Shown: in pieces, positions 12,171-23,600 of the stretch
How the letters are laid out: every line of letters starts with the position of its first letter
How positions within the stretch are numbered: position 1 is the first letter of the stretch
Origin: Garcia nutans
Lineage: Eukaryota; Streptophyta; Magnoliopsida; Malpighiales; Euphorbiaceae
Length of the DNA stretch: 64,000 nt
NCBI GenBank assembly: GCA_947685225.1
Contig: CANTUV010000039.1
Location: 31,364,001-31,428,000, forward strand
Direction of reading: 5' to 3'
The notes under the pieces: model-generated
What the model was told of the DNA's origin: nothing
Databases searched by the model: none
Seen by the model: only the letters and a program-made list of their open reading frames with translations
Program-made: the position numbers and the translations under genes

Positions 12171-12188
12171 TTAATTATTATTATAAAT
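12171..12188. repeat. Direct repeat, left copy, flanking the LINE relic
   Basis: TTAATTATTATTATAAAT, identical to 12939-12956. It is a candidate 18-bp target site duplication of the LINE fragment. Similar words occur elsewhere in this AT-rich region, so chance is possible. Confidence 0.4.
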
Positions 12189-12938
12189 TAACGAGGACTT
12201 TAGAATCTAAGGGTTTTAAACTAAGTATGATTAAAATTGAGTATATGTATTATAGAATTAATAATGCAAATAGAAAAGGAGGTGGAGTTATTTTAGATAG
12301 AGTAGCAGTATCTTATAGTACCCACTTTAAGTATCTTGGCTATATTCTTCAAAAAGATAGGGGTCGTGAAGAAGATATAAGTCATAGAATTAAAGAAGGT
12401 TAGATGAAGTGGAAAGTTGCTACAGGAGTTTTATGTGACCAAAAGAAGTAAATTAAATTTAAAGAAAAGTTATATCACACTACAATATTGCGTGCGATGA
12501 TGTATGATGGTGAATACTGGGTAATAAAAGAACAACATATGAGTAAGATACATATTGCAAAAATAAGAATGATAAAATAGATGTATAGACACATTAAGAT
12601 GAATATAATTCGCAATTAGTATATTAGAGAAAAAGTGAGAGTAACGCTTATCAAGGATTAGATAAGAGTAGCGCTTATCAATGATAAGATAAGAGAGCAT
12701 ATATTAAGATGATTTGGTCATTAGAAATAAAGACATAGTGATGCATCAGTCAGTAAAACTGAATAAGTTAGAGTAGATACAGCTAAGAAAGACATGAGCA
12801 GATCCAAACTAAATTAGACAAAAATAGCCCAAAATAATCATACAATTATATATATGTAAGAAAAGATAGCTCTAAATCGAACTGAATAAAAAAGAAGAAT
12901 CCTAAATTAGAATTAAAACTTTGTTGATTTGAGTCGAG
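12189..12938 (+). pseudogene. LINE reverse-transcriptase C-terminal relic
   Basis: Translation of this stretch gives, with several in-frame stops, the characteristic C-terminal part of plant non-LTR (LINE) reverse transcriptase ORFs. It begins with a 'LESKGFKLS...EYM' segment, then 'FKYLGYILQ', 'HRIKEG*MKWKVATGVLCD' (about 12390-12450), a 'L..TTILRAMMYDGEYW' block, and an 'IR...LR*FGH' block near 12700. Catalytic parts are absent, so the copy is 5' truncated. It has no poly(A) tail. It is not expressed as a protein in any frame. Confidence 0.75.
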
Positions 12939-12956
12939 TTAATTATTATTATAAAT
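12939..12956. repeat. Direct repeat, right copy, flanking the LINE relic
   Basis: Exact copy of 12171-12188. LINE homology ends shortly before it, as expected for a target site duplication. Confidence 0.4.
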
Positions 12957-14940
12957 AAATAATTTATTTATAATTTATTTATTTTAATTATTAAGAGTTA
13001 CATATTTTTTAAACTTTTAAAATTTTTAAAAAATATATATATATAAATCAATCAATACTATTAAATTATATTAATATGTAATTAATTTATAAAAGATTAG
13101 AAGTCACAAATATAATTTATTTAATCAATATTATAAAATTATATTAATATATAATTATTTAATAAAAGATTAAAAATCACAAAAATAATTTATCAATTAT
13201 TAAATTTTATATAAATTATTCAAATTAAAAAAAAGATGAAATAATATTTTTTTTAATAAAGATTGATAATATGAAGCTTCAAAGAACTTCTTGTTTTCTT
13301 AGTTTATATGTATATATAACTATTCTTTTACATATGCATTACGAGATTACGATAATAATAAAATATAAATATATATAATTAACAATAAAATATTTATCTC
13401 AATTTTTATGATAATTTTATCAAAGTGAGTAGATATAGTCTTTTTATTTCATAATTTAGACACTTTTATTAATCAAGAATAATATCTACACACATTTTTA
13501 CTATAATATATATATATATATATTATCAATTCTATAAAAAAAGGAGAAAACTAAGAAAAAAAATTCAAACGAACTTTTTTATTAAATAGGAAAAATTGTG
13601 AGTAAAATTTATAATCATATATTTATACTGGAATTATAAATATTAATATTAATATTATTACATAAACTATTAACATATAATCAAATTATTAGGAAGGTTA
13701 AAAGTTATATGTTTTATTATTTGAATTTTTAAAGTTTTTTTTTAAAAAGAATATAAATTAATTAGTATAAATAAATTATTAATGAAATGAATTATTTAAA
13801 TAAATTATTGATATATAATTAACTTATTAGGAATATTAAATGTCATATAATTCATTACTTAACTTTTAAATTTCTAAAAATATATAAATTAATTATTATT
13901 ATAAATAAAATATTTAATCTATAATTAATTTATTATGAACCTTAAAAATTATATATATATTTTAAAAATTTTCAATTTTTTTTAAAAATATATAAATTAA
14001 TAAATATTATTAAATTATATTATGTGTAATTAATTTATAATATATTAAAAGTTATTAATATAAATTATTTAATTAATATTATAAAGTTATATTAATGTAT
14101 AATTATTTAATAGAAAATTGAAAGTGACAACTATAATTTATTAATTTTTATATAAATTATTAAAATTAAGTAAAAATATTTAAAAATATTTAAATAAAAC
14201 TTTTTAAAAAAATTAATGGTGCATAAACTTCAAAACAATCCATATATCTTTAACTTATATATATATAATATAAATACAAATAAAAAAATTTATTAATCAA
14301 TTTGAATGGGAGGAAATATTGTTAATAAAATATATTTTGTTAAAAAATATTCTCACAATATGCTTTTCTTTAATTTTTTTTTCATTCTTGTTTCATTAAT
14401 ACAATTATTATTATTTTTTTTATTTTTTGCTTTCCCCCACCAAAAAAAAAGAAAGATTTTTTTTTCTTTGCAATAAAAGAAAGATGAACTCCACGTGGCT
14501 AACGTATGGAGGGTGTGCCAAATTATGCTGGATATTTTGAAACTAATAATTCGCTTAAATAACGGCATATTCTCTCTAACCGTCACGTCACTCTCATTGC
14601 CTTCGTCTGGCTTTTCTCGAAATGTCTGCTTTATGTTTATATTATTTATTTTATTTGCCTTTAATATAATAAAAATAGAGTATAATAAAATACAAAAATA
14701 ACTAAACAAATAATAATTTTTTTATCCCATAATTTTTTTTAAATACTTTAGGTGTTTACATTATACATTAAATGGATTTTACGCATACAAAAATTTTAAT
14801 CTTTTTATTAATTAAATAAATGACAAACAATCGGGATTAAGTTTACTAATTATCTTTGATATTTGCATTTATACTATTAATATATTTAAATATTTCAATT
14901 CATCTTGATAATTTTTTTATTTTAATAAAATTTTTTTACT
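12957..14940. repeat. AT-rich region with degenerate repeated segments
   Basis: A loosely repeated segment of roughly 100-150 bp recurs several times (for example near 13080, 13660, 13800, 13920 and 14000). It is built from TAATTAATTTATTA, AAAGTTATAT, ATTTTTAAAATTTCTAAAAA and ATATAAATTAATTATTA. ORFs here are AT-rich noise. It looks like an old tandem or dispersed repeat field with no recognisable gene. Confidence 0.45.
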
Positions 14941-15846
14941 CTATTTCCTGATCAAATTATAATTATGCAAATTATGTGTGATATTATACAGAGCTGTATG
15001 ATAAAAAATAAGATAAAAAAGAAAAGTTTTATTTTATTTTTAGATATATAATTTTATATGATATTATATGAAATTTATAAAAATTATTATTTAATCATAA
15101 AATAAAGTAAAAATTGAATGAAAATAAATAAAAATTTAAAATTTTATTTAAATAAACTAAAACTTTTAATGATTTAAATGAAAAAAGTTAAAAAATATTA
15201 GTTAAATTAATTCATTGAGAATTATCAAAGAAAAGAAAATTTAAATACTTATATAGTCCCTTCTGATTTTTTATTTTAATTATATAATTCTCTAAATTTA
15301 TATTTTTTTTAAATATAAATTTCTTAGTTACACTAAATAAAATATTTATTTAATATAAAATATATAAATAAAATAAATAAAATAATTAATATTTATTAAT
15401 ATCTATTTCTATAATTTAAAGAGGAATGTGAATTTATTATTGATTAATAGTAGAATTTATTTTCTCTTTCTTGTTTTGCCCCTGGTTAATTCACTCTTTG
15501 TCATTTTATTATCCTTGATTTTAAATTTAATTACTTCCAAATCCTTTTGCATTTATTATACTTTATTACCATTATAAAATTTCTATTTTTTTTGTATGTT
15601 ATAATTTTTTACTATTTTATAAATATTTTTTCAAATAATTTTTAAAATTCTATCCATTCATTGAATTTAACTTAGTTAGATATTATCATTTTTTATAATA
15701 AAATATGATTCTTAAAATTATTATAATATTTTCTTGAGATAAAAAATTAAATATAGTTATTCAAATTAAAAAATTTTAAAAATATCTAAAAAATAATTTA
15801 TTTTGCAATTTAAATAAATAGTAGGGCGTTTGATAATACTTTTTAT
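14941..15846 (+). repeat. Tandem duplication, first unit
   Basis: A unit of about 906 bp beginning CTATTTCCTGATCAAATTAT and ending GGGCGTTTGATAATACTTT with a short AT tail. It is followed immediately by a second copy with only scattered substitutions and small indels. No gene is contained in it. Confidence 0.85.
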
Positions 15847-16748
15847 CTATTTCCTAATCAAATTATGATTATATGAATTATGCGTGATATTATACATAGC
15901 TGTATGATCAAAAATAAAATAAAAAGAAAAGTTTTATTTTATTTTTAGATATATAATTTTATATGATATTATATGAAATTTATAAAAATTATTATTTAAT
16001 CATAAAATAAAGTAAAAATTGAATGAAAATAAATAAAAATTTAAAATTTTATTTAAATAAACTAAAACTTTTAATGATTTAAATGAAAAAAGTTAAAAAA
16101 TATTAGTTAAATTAATTCATTGAGAATTATCAAAGAAAGGAAAATTTAAATACATATATAGTCCCTTCTGATTTTTTATTCTAATTATATAATTCTCTAA
16201 ATTTATATTTTTTTAATTTATAAATATAAATTTCTTAGTTACACTAAATAAAATATTTATTTAATATAAAATATATAAATAAAACAAATAAAATCATTAA
16301 TATTTATTAATATCTATTTCTATAATTTAAAGAAGAATGTGAATTTATTATTGATTAATAGTAGAATTTATTTTCTTTTTCTTGTTTTGCCCCTCGTTAA
16401 TTCACTCTTTGTCATTTTATTATCCTTGATTTTAAATTTAATTACTTCCAAATCCTTTGCATTTATTATGCTTTATTACCATTATAAAATTTCTACTTTT
16501 TTTTTGTATGTTATAATTTTTTATTATTTTATAAATATTTTTTCAAATAATTTTTAAAATTCTATCCATTAACTTAGTTAGATATTATCATTTTTTATAA
16601 TAAAATATGATTCTTAAAATTATTATAATATTTTCTTGAAATAAAGAATTAAATATAGTTATTCAAATTAAAAAATTTTAAAAATATCTAAAAAATAATT
16701 TATTTTGCAATTTAAATAAATAGTAGGGCGTTTGATAATACTTTTTAT
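15847..16748 (+). repeat. Tandem duplication, second unit
   Basis: The direct neighbour copy of 14941-15846, about 902 bp. It begins CTATTTCCTAATCAAATTAT and ends with the same GGGCGTTTGATAATACTTTT word before unique sequence starts (CGTTCGAGTTTG). The two copies agree over nearly their full length, including long runs without a change, so the event is recent compared with most repeats here. Confidence 0.85.
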
Positions 16749-17475
16749 CGTTCGAGTTTGATTTGTATAGTTTAGCAATATTACATCCTCATAATTTTTG
16801 TTAAGATGTTTTACCTTTTAAAGTTGGCTTTTATCATTTTGAAGTATTGTCTTTTTTATTTAATTGATGTGTGTCGTTTTTAAATTTATGCTCTATATTA
16901 GAATTAAAATAATTTAAAAGGTATTTAATATTTTTTTTAAGAAAGAGAAAAAGTAAATCAGAAATTAAAAATAAAATATTATCAATTAAGTAAAAATAAA
17001 TAAAATATTAATATACTTATTATAAGATATTATTAATTATGTGCAAATAAATAAATGATATAATTATTTTATAATTTTTAAATACTAATTTTATTTTTTA
17101 TTTATTTTATTTATTTTTTAATTCTATTCTTAATTATTATAGCATATTTTAAATATTTTTTTATATATAATTAAATAATTAAAATTTTTTATAAAAAAAA
17201 TAATTATGTACATTTGTGAAACAATGCGAGAACCTTGTCCTAGCAAGTGTTTATTATGTAAAAAAGAAAGGTTAAAGTAAAAGTTGTTCCCGCAACGTCA
17301 CCAAAGTTAGCTTTTGATTTTTCCTAATAATGATAAAATAAAAAAAATAATATATCCGTTACCCATTTTCTCACCCTTTCCTCAGTCATCATCTCCAACG
17401 CAGAAGTAGATTTTGTTTCATTTTCATTTCCCAAACTAAAATCAAAATTAAACGAAAAAAAAAAAAAGAAGCAAA
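16749..17475 (+). promoter_or_regulatory. Upstream region and 5' leader of the UPF0301 gene
   Basis: About 0.7 kb of AT-rich DNA between the tandem duplication and the start codon. Just upstream of the ATG is a plant-like leader with CT-rich and A-rich stretches (about 17360-17475). A TATA-like AATAATATAT sits near 17346, but transcription start cannot be placed from sequence alone. The duplication at 14941-16748 ends about 730 bp before the coding sequence. Confidence 0.4.
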
Positions 17476-17686
17476 ATGGATCCATGGGCAATACATGTGA
17501 AGAATTCGATTCATAGCCCCTTCTACGTAAGGAATTATTTGACAATTCCTGAGAAATCAAATTCCTGGAATTTCGGAAAAGTTAGGCTTGTTGAAATCAG
17601 GGTTTTGAGAAGAGAGCTCTCTTCTTCTTCCTCCTATGGTTGTCATTCTTTGCTTATCAGAGCTATGGCTAAGAAGAACAATAATG
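17476..17686 (+). CDS. Exon 1 of the UPF0301/AlgH-like gene
   Basis: Starts at the ATG with A at -3 and G at +4. It ends after 70 codons plus one base at a donor reading AATG|GTAACT. It encodes the basic, Ser-rich N-terminus expected for an organelle transit peptide. The ORF continues past the donor for a while, but the family domain only connects through the splice to 27906. Confidence 0.85.
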
Positions 17687-20600
17687 GTAACTCCAATTCC
17701 TTATCCTTCTCTTGTGTTAATTTCCGTTTCTCCTCTTTTGTTTTTATATTTTCTGATTTTAACTTGATTCTCTTTGTTCATGTGGAGGAAATTAGATTTT
17801 GAATTTGAAACCAAATTATTGTTTTTTAGACACAAACAATTATAGTAAAGTGGTTGTTTTGGTTGACTTTTTTGGTTTTTTGATTGGAAAAGAAATGCAT
17901 CATTGTGTGTAGTTAGGCAGCTGATTTTCTTCGGAGGACTTTTTGGCATTCAGTGTTGCTTTGGATAGAGATAAAGGATGCAATTTTAATTATTATTATT
18001 ATTATTGTTATTATGTTAATGTTATTTTTAATCAATGTCTAAGTAAAATGTTCAGAAGGTGCTATTATTAAAGATTTGGGAGGAGAGGGGGAGTGGTGGC
18101 GGTAGTTTCTTTGATAATTGTGTGATACCCTTCTTGCTAGAGTGATGAAGTACATAGGTGGCAGGTGAAATAGCAACCTTAAAACATATTTTCTAAATCA
18201 TAGTAGGGCTGAGGAGAATCCTCCAAGTTTAGTTGATATTGTCTTATTTCATGTTTACTTGGATTGAAAAGTGATTGTCTTATTTTTGTTCAGATATTGC
18301 TTAATTTTATATTTCAAGGGTTTTATTGATCTTTCAATTGTAATAGGTATGGTCTGAAATATTTGACACTGGGTTTTTGATTGAGATTTTGGACTTTAAG
18401 CATTTTTGGGTCTCATTCTTAAGTATTATGTGATGAAAAGCCAATATTTCTGAGCTTTTAGCCTAGCAAATTGGAGTTTTACATATTATGGTTTTGGAAA
18501 ATTTTAGTACCTTATGGATATTGTTCATGGAGATATGTTATTGTTGATCAGTGTTACTTTGATTGCGAATCAGTTGATTCTCCAAGGATTAGAACTTCTA
18601 TGTTGGAAGGTGATAGTGCCGGCGTAGTTATTATCTCATCTTGAGTTTGGGAAGCTGCCCTGTTTTGTCCTAACAATTTGCATAATACCTACACTTGTCT
18701 CTCCATTGATTTGATTTAAGTATCAGTTTTACACACCCATAGCCATTGTTGTTAAACTCCTACTCAGTGAGACTTAGGATTGAGTTGAGTTATGTTCAAA
18801 TGTTGTTTGAATCTTATATTTGTAAAGGTAAGTAAACGTGTAATAAAGTTGGATTGGATATTTGCATGTATTGGTGTGTGAATTAATAACCATGGGCAAG
18901 CTATCTGCCGTAATTTCTAATTAAGTCACTAGACAAAGCATGTGAGAGAAAATTATCCTTATCTATTATGGGGAGTAGGAAAATTTGGTGGTGGATCAGC
19001 TCTTATGTAGCTTTACTGTATCATGATTGCTTGGAATTGTTCATCTACTGTAAAAAGTCCTTTGTTGATTGGACCTATCAATTTTTCCAATTGTTCTTTA
19101 TTTTTTTCTCATTCATTTCCCTTTCAATGAGGGCCATCTTCTAGATCAGTGACAAAAGTTTTAGCTTGCAAGTGGGATGGTTTTTGCAGAACCTTAGTTA
19201 TTCGGATTGCATACCTAATGCTAAAATGAGTAGTGTCAAAATGTCTTCAAGACTGGGAATTTTCTTCCTTATAAACTATATAGGCAGTAGCTTCAACTGT
19301 AGAGAATTTCATAGAAATAGTTTTATACTTGCTTCATGTGGAAATCATGTGTTCTTTCATCATTTGCAAGTTACAGAATTCATATATCTGTGTTAATAAA
19401 ATATTACTAACCATAAAATGGAGTTGTAACTTTGTGAGTCAAAAATAAAGGTGCCTAACTTAGGTATTTTTTGGTAAAAAAATGGAGATGCCTAACTTAA
19501 GTGATGGTGGTAAAAAATGGAGGTGCCTAACTTAGGTAAAAGAGATGCCTAACCTTTGACAAATCTCACCAACCATTATGTTCATATGTTATAATTTTCT
19601 TATATAAATGGCCCTTTGGCCATTGTTATGAATGAGAGGAAATTAGAGAGAATAGAAAGAAAATTAATAGAGAGGAAGATCAGAGTGGGTCTAGCAAAAA
19701 TTAAGTCAAGTAATTTTTGTGCTCTTGATAACGTCTATTAGGGAATTTCTTTAAAAGAATTTCTGTTAAAATTCTTGGGGATAATTGGGTGTGAGGTGTG
19801 AGTGTTTATAAACACGGTGTATTTTTCTCCTTAATAGAAGTCTGCTGTAGCTCCGGAGAAGTAGACATAATTGGCCGAACTCCGTTATTAAATTGCGTGT
19901 TACTATTCCGCATTTATTTTTCGCTTTCCTACTAATCTGGTTTAAGGAAAATAGAGTGATAATATTTATTTCCCAACAACTGGTATCAGAGCCAAGGTTT
20001 GGAATCCGACAAAAATACTATTCATCTGTACGGGGGTACTATTCACTGTCGGAAATTTTTTGGAGAATCCAGATTCAAGTGAGAGCAATGGCCATAGATG
20101 AAGGAAAAGTGAGAATTGAAAAGTTCGATTATGCGGACTTTGGCTTTTGGAAGATGCAGATTGAAGATTATTTGTATCAGAAAAAGCTGTATTAACCTCT
20201 TTCACAAACGAAACCAGAAGGCATGAAAGAAGAAGATTGGAACCTTCTGGACAGACAAGCCCTTGGAGTTATTAGATTAACATTATCCCGTAATGCTGCT
20301 TTCAACATAGCCAAGGAAAAGACCACGACGGGTCTTATGGCGGCTCTCTCCAGCATGTATGAAAAGCCATCGGCCGCAAATAAAGTTCACTTGATGAGGC
20401 GGTTATATATTTTACGAATGGCAGAAAGGGCATCGGTGGCCAACATCTGAATGAACTCAACACAGTCACAACCTAGTTGAGTTCAGTGGAAATTGAATTC
20501 GATGATGAAATTTGGGCTTTAATCCTCTTATCATCTCTACTAGATAGTTGGAGTGCTACGGTTACAGCGATTAGCAGTTTTTCGGGAAATACCAAATTAA

Positions 20601-23600
20601 AATTCGACGATGTACGAGATCTGGTATTAAGTGAAGAAATTCGGCGAAGAGAATCAGGAGAAGCATCAACCTCTTCGGCTCTACACACAGAGTCTAGAGG
20701 AAGAACTTCAGACAGAAATTCAGACTCTGGTAGATCAAAATCTAGAAAAGGCAAATTTAGATCGGGGAAGAAAGATTTCAAGTGTTATAATTTTGGCAAG
20801 AATGGTCACTTTAAGAAGGATTGCCGAGCTCCGAAGAAAGATACCGGCGCACAGGAATCTGTAAACGTGACCAAGGATGCAGGCGATGCTTTGATTCTAA
20901 GCATTAACAGTCCAATTGAATCATGGATCTTGGATTCAGGGGCATCTTTTTACTCCACTCCATGCCGAGAAATCATGGAGAACTATGTCAGTGGTGATTT
21001 CGGGAAGGTTCATCTAGCCGATGATGAAACCTTGAAGATCATGGGAAAAGGAGATGTCAAATTAAAGTTGCCAAATGGAACTGCCTGGAAGTTGCAAGGA
21101 GTGAGTGAGACATATTCCTGGTCTCAAAAGGAATTTGATCTCTGTGAGACAACTTGATGAAGAAGGTTATTGTACGACCTTCATAGATTATGAATGGAAA
21201 ATTACCAAAGGAGCACTTGTCATTGCTCGTGTTAAGAAGACCGGTACTCTCTATGTAACCTCAAACATAGAGAACATCATCGCAATAGCGGATGCTGATT
21301 CAAATCTATGACACCAGAGGCTTGGCCATATGAGCGAGAAAGTGATGAAGACACTTCTATCAAAGGGAAAGTTGCCAGAACTTAAAAGTGTAGATGTCGG
21401 TCTATGTGAAGACTGCATCTTTGGAAAGCAAAAGAAGGTCAGTTTCACCAAAACTAGCAAGACACCCCAGGTAGAAAAGCTTGAGTTGGTACATACCAAT
21501 GTATGGGGACCATCTCCAGTTTCATCTCTTGCAGGCTCATTGTATTACGTCACCTTCATTGATGATTCAACGAGAAAGGTATGGGTGTATTTTCTGAAAA
21601 AGAAATCAGAAGTCTTTGATACATTCAGAAAATGGAAAGCCATGGTGGAAAATGAAACTGGCTTGAAAGTCAAGCGATTGAGGTCTGACAATGGAGGGGA
21701 GTGCAGAGATAGAAGGTTCAGAGAATTTTGCGCAAGCAGCGGAATCAAGATGGAAAAAACAGTTCCTATGACATCGCAGCAAAACGGCGTAGCTGAGCGC
21801 ATGAACAGAACTCTGAATGAACGTGCCAGAAGCATGAGGATACACGCCGACTTGCCCAAGAATTTATGTGCTGAATCTGTCAACACCGCGGCCTACCTAA
21901 TCAACCGTGGGCCTTCAGTACCTCTAGATGTTGAAATACCAGAGGAAGCATGGAGCAAAAAAGAGATAAACCTTTCACACTTAAGAGTGTTTGGTTGTAT
22001 CTCTTACATACATATAGATTATGCTGGAAGAAGTAAACTTGATGCCAAGTCTAAAAAATGTGTCTTTGTTGGATATGGTGGTGATGAGTTCGGTTACCGG
22101 TTTTGGGATTATAAAAATCGGATGATCGTAAGAAGCCGAGATGTCATATTCAATGAGAATGTGATGTACAAAGATAGGCTAACAGCAGAATCAAGCAGCT
22201 CCAAGATAGATGCTGAAAATAAGGAATTTGCTGAGTTCGAGGAGATTTCTGGAAATGATGTTCAGAATAGTCTTGAAACAGAGGAGCCAAGCATGCCAGA
22301 ATTGAGACGCTCCTCCAGAATTCCTAGACAAACCCAACGTTACTCGCCCTCTTTGCATTACTTGTTACCGACAGACAATGGTGAACCAGAGTGCTACGAT
22401 GAAGCAATGCAAGTGAAAGATTCAGTTAAGTGGGAGTCTGCCATGAAAGATGAGATGGACTCACTCTTGTCAAATCAGACATGGAAATTAGCTGAACTAC
22501 CACAAGACAAGAAAGCACCCCACAACAAGTGGATTTACAGGATCAAAGAAGAGCATGATGGGAGTAGACGCTACAAAGCAAGATTAGTTGTAAAAGGTTT
22601 TCAGCAAAAGGAAGGTGTTGACTATACTGAAATTTTTTCTCCAGTCGTGAAGCTTACGACAATCAGACTGGTGTTGAAAATAGTAGCTGTAGAAAATTAC
22701 ATCTTGAATAGTTAGATGTAAAGACAGCATTTCTTCATGGAGATTTGGAGGAAGAGATCTACATGAAGCAGCCAGAAGGCTTCATTAAGGCAGACAAGAA
22801 AAATCTGGTGTGCAGGTTGAAGAAGAGTTTGTATGGTTTGAAACAAGCTCCTAGATAGTGATACATGAGGTTTGATAGCTTTATGGGCAGCAGCGGTTTC
22901 ACAAGATGGCAAGCAGATCATTGTTGCTACATTAAGAAGTTTGACAGTAGCTTTATTATTTTATTGTTATACGTTGATGACATGCTCGTTGTAGGTTCAA
23001 ACATGCAAGAGATTAAAAATTTAAAGCAGAAATTGTCAAAGCAGTTTGTAATGAAAGATCTGGGTGCTGCAAAGCAGATTCTTGGAATGAGGATCAAGAG
23101 AGACACGAAGTCGAGGACTTTGATGTTGTCACAGGCTGAGTACATCACTAAAGTACTAGCCAAATTCAACATGCAAGATGCTAAACCAGTGAGTACACCT
23201 TTAGGTGTTCATTTCAAACTCTCCAAAGAATAGTCACCGAAGACGGTGGAGGAACGTGCACACATGGCAAAGGTGCCGTATGCCTCAGCAATTGGGAGTT
23301 TGATGTATGCCATGGTTTGTACCAGGATAGATATTGCTCAAGCAGTGGGAGCTGTTAGCAGGTACATGAATAATCCAGATAAGGTACACTGGGAAGCAGT
23401 CAAGTGGATCCTCAGATATCTTCGGGGTACCACAGATAAGGCACTTTGTTTTCAAGGTGGAGATACGACACTAGCAGGTTATGTGGATGCTGACTTAGCC
23501 GGAAATGTTGACGTCGGAAAGAGCACTGTAGGGTCTGTCTATACTCTAGGAGGTACCGCAGTGAGCTGGGTCTCTCAACTACAGAAGATAGTTGCTCTCT

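Larger units (their letters stand above)
19391..19978 (+). repeat. 5' LTR of the copia element
   Basis: Begins TGTTAATAAAATATTAC and ends TTTATTTCCCAACA, with the primer binding site three bases further on. The U3 part carries four copies of TGCCTAACTTA-type words and a TATA box. Confidence 0.9.

Noticed and set aside
14353..14709. Lys/Asn-rich ORF pair on both strands
   Set aside because: AT-rich chance ORFs without any family features or plausible promoter context.
19893..20195. ORF starting in the copia LTR
   Set aside because: Its first part lies in U5 and is repeated in the 3' LTR (24489-24671). The gag start is the ATG at 20088.
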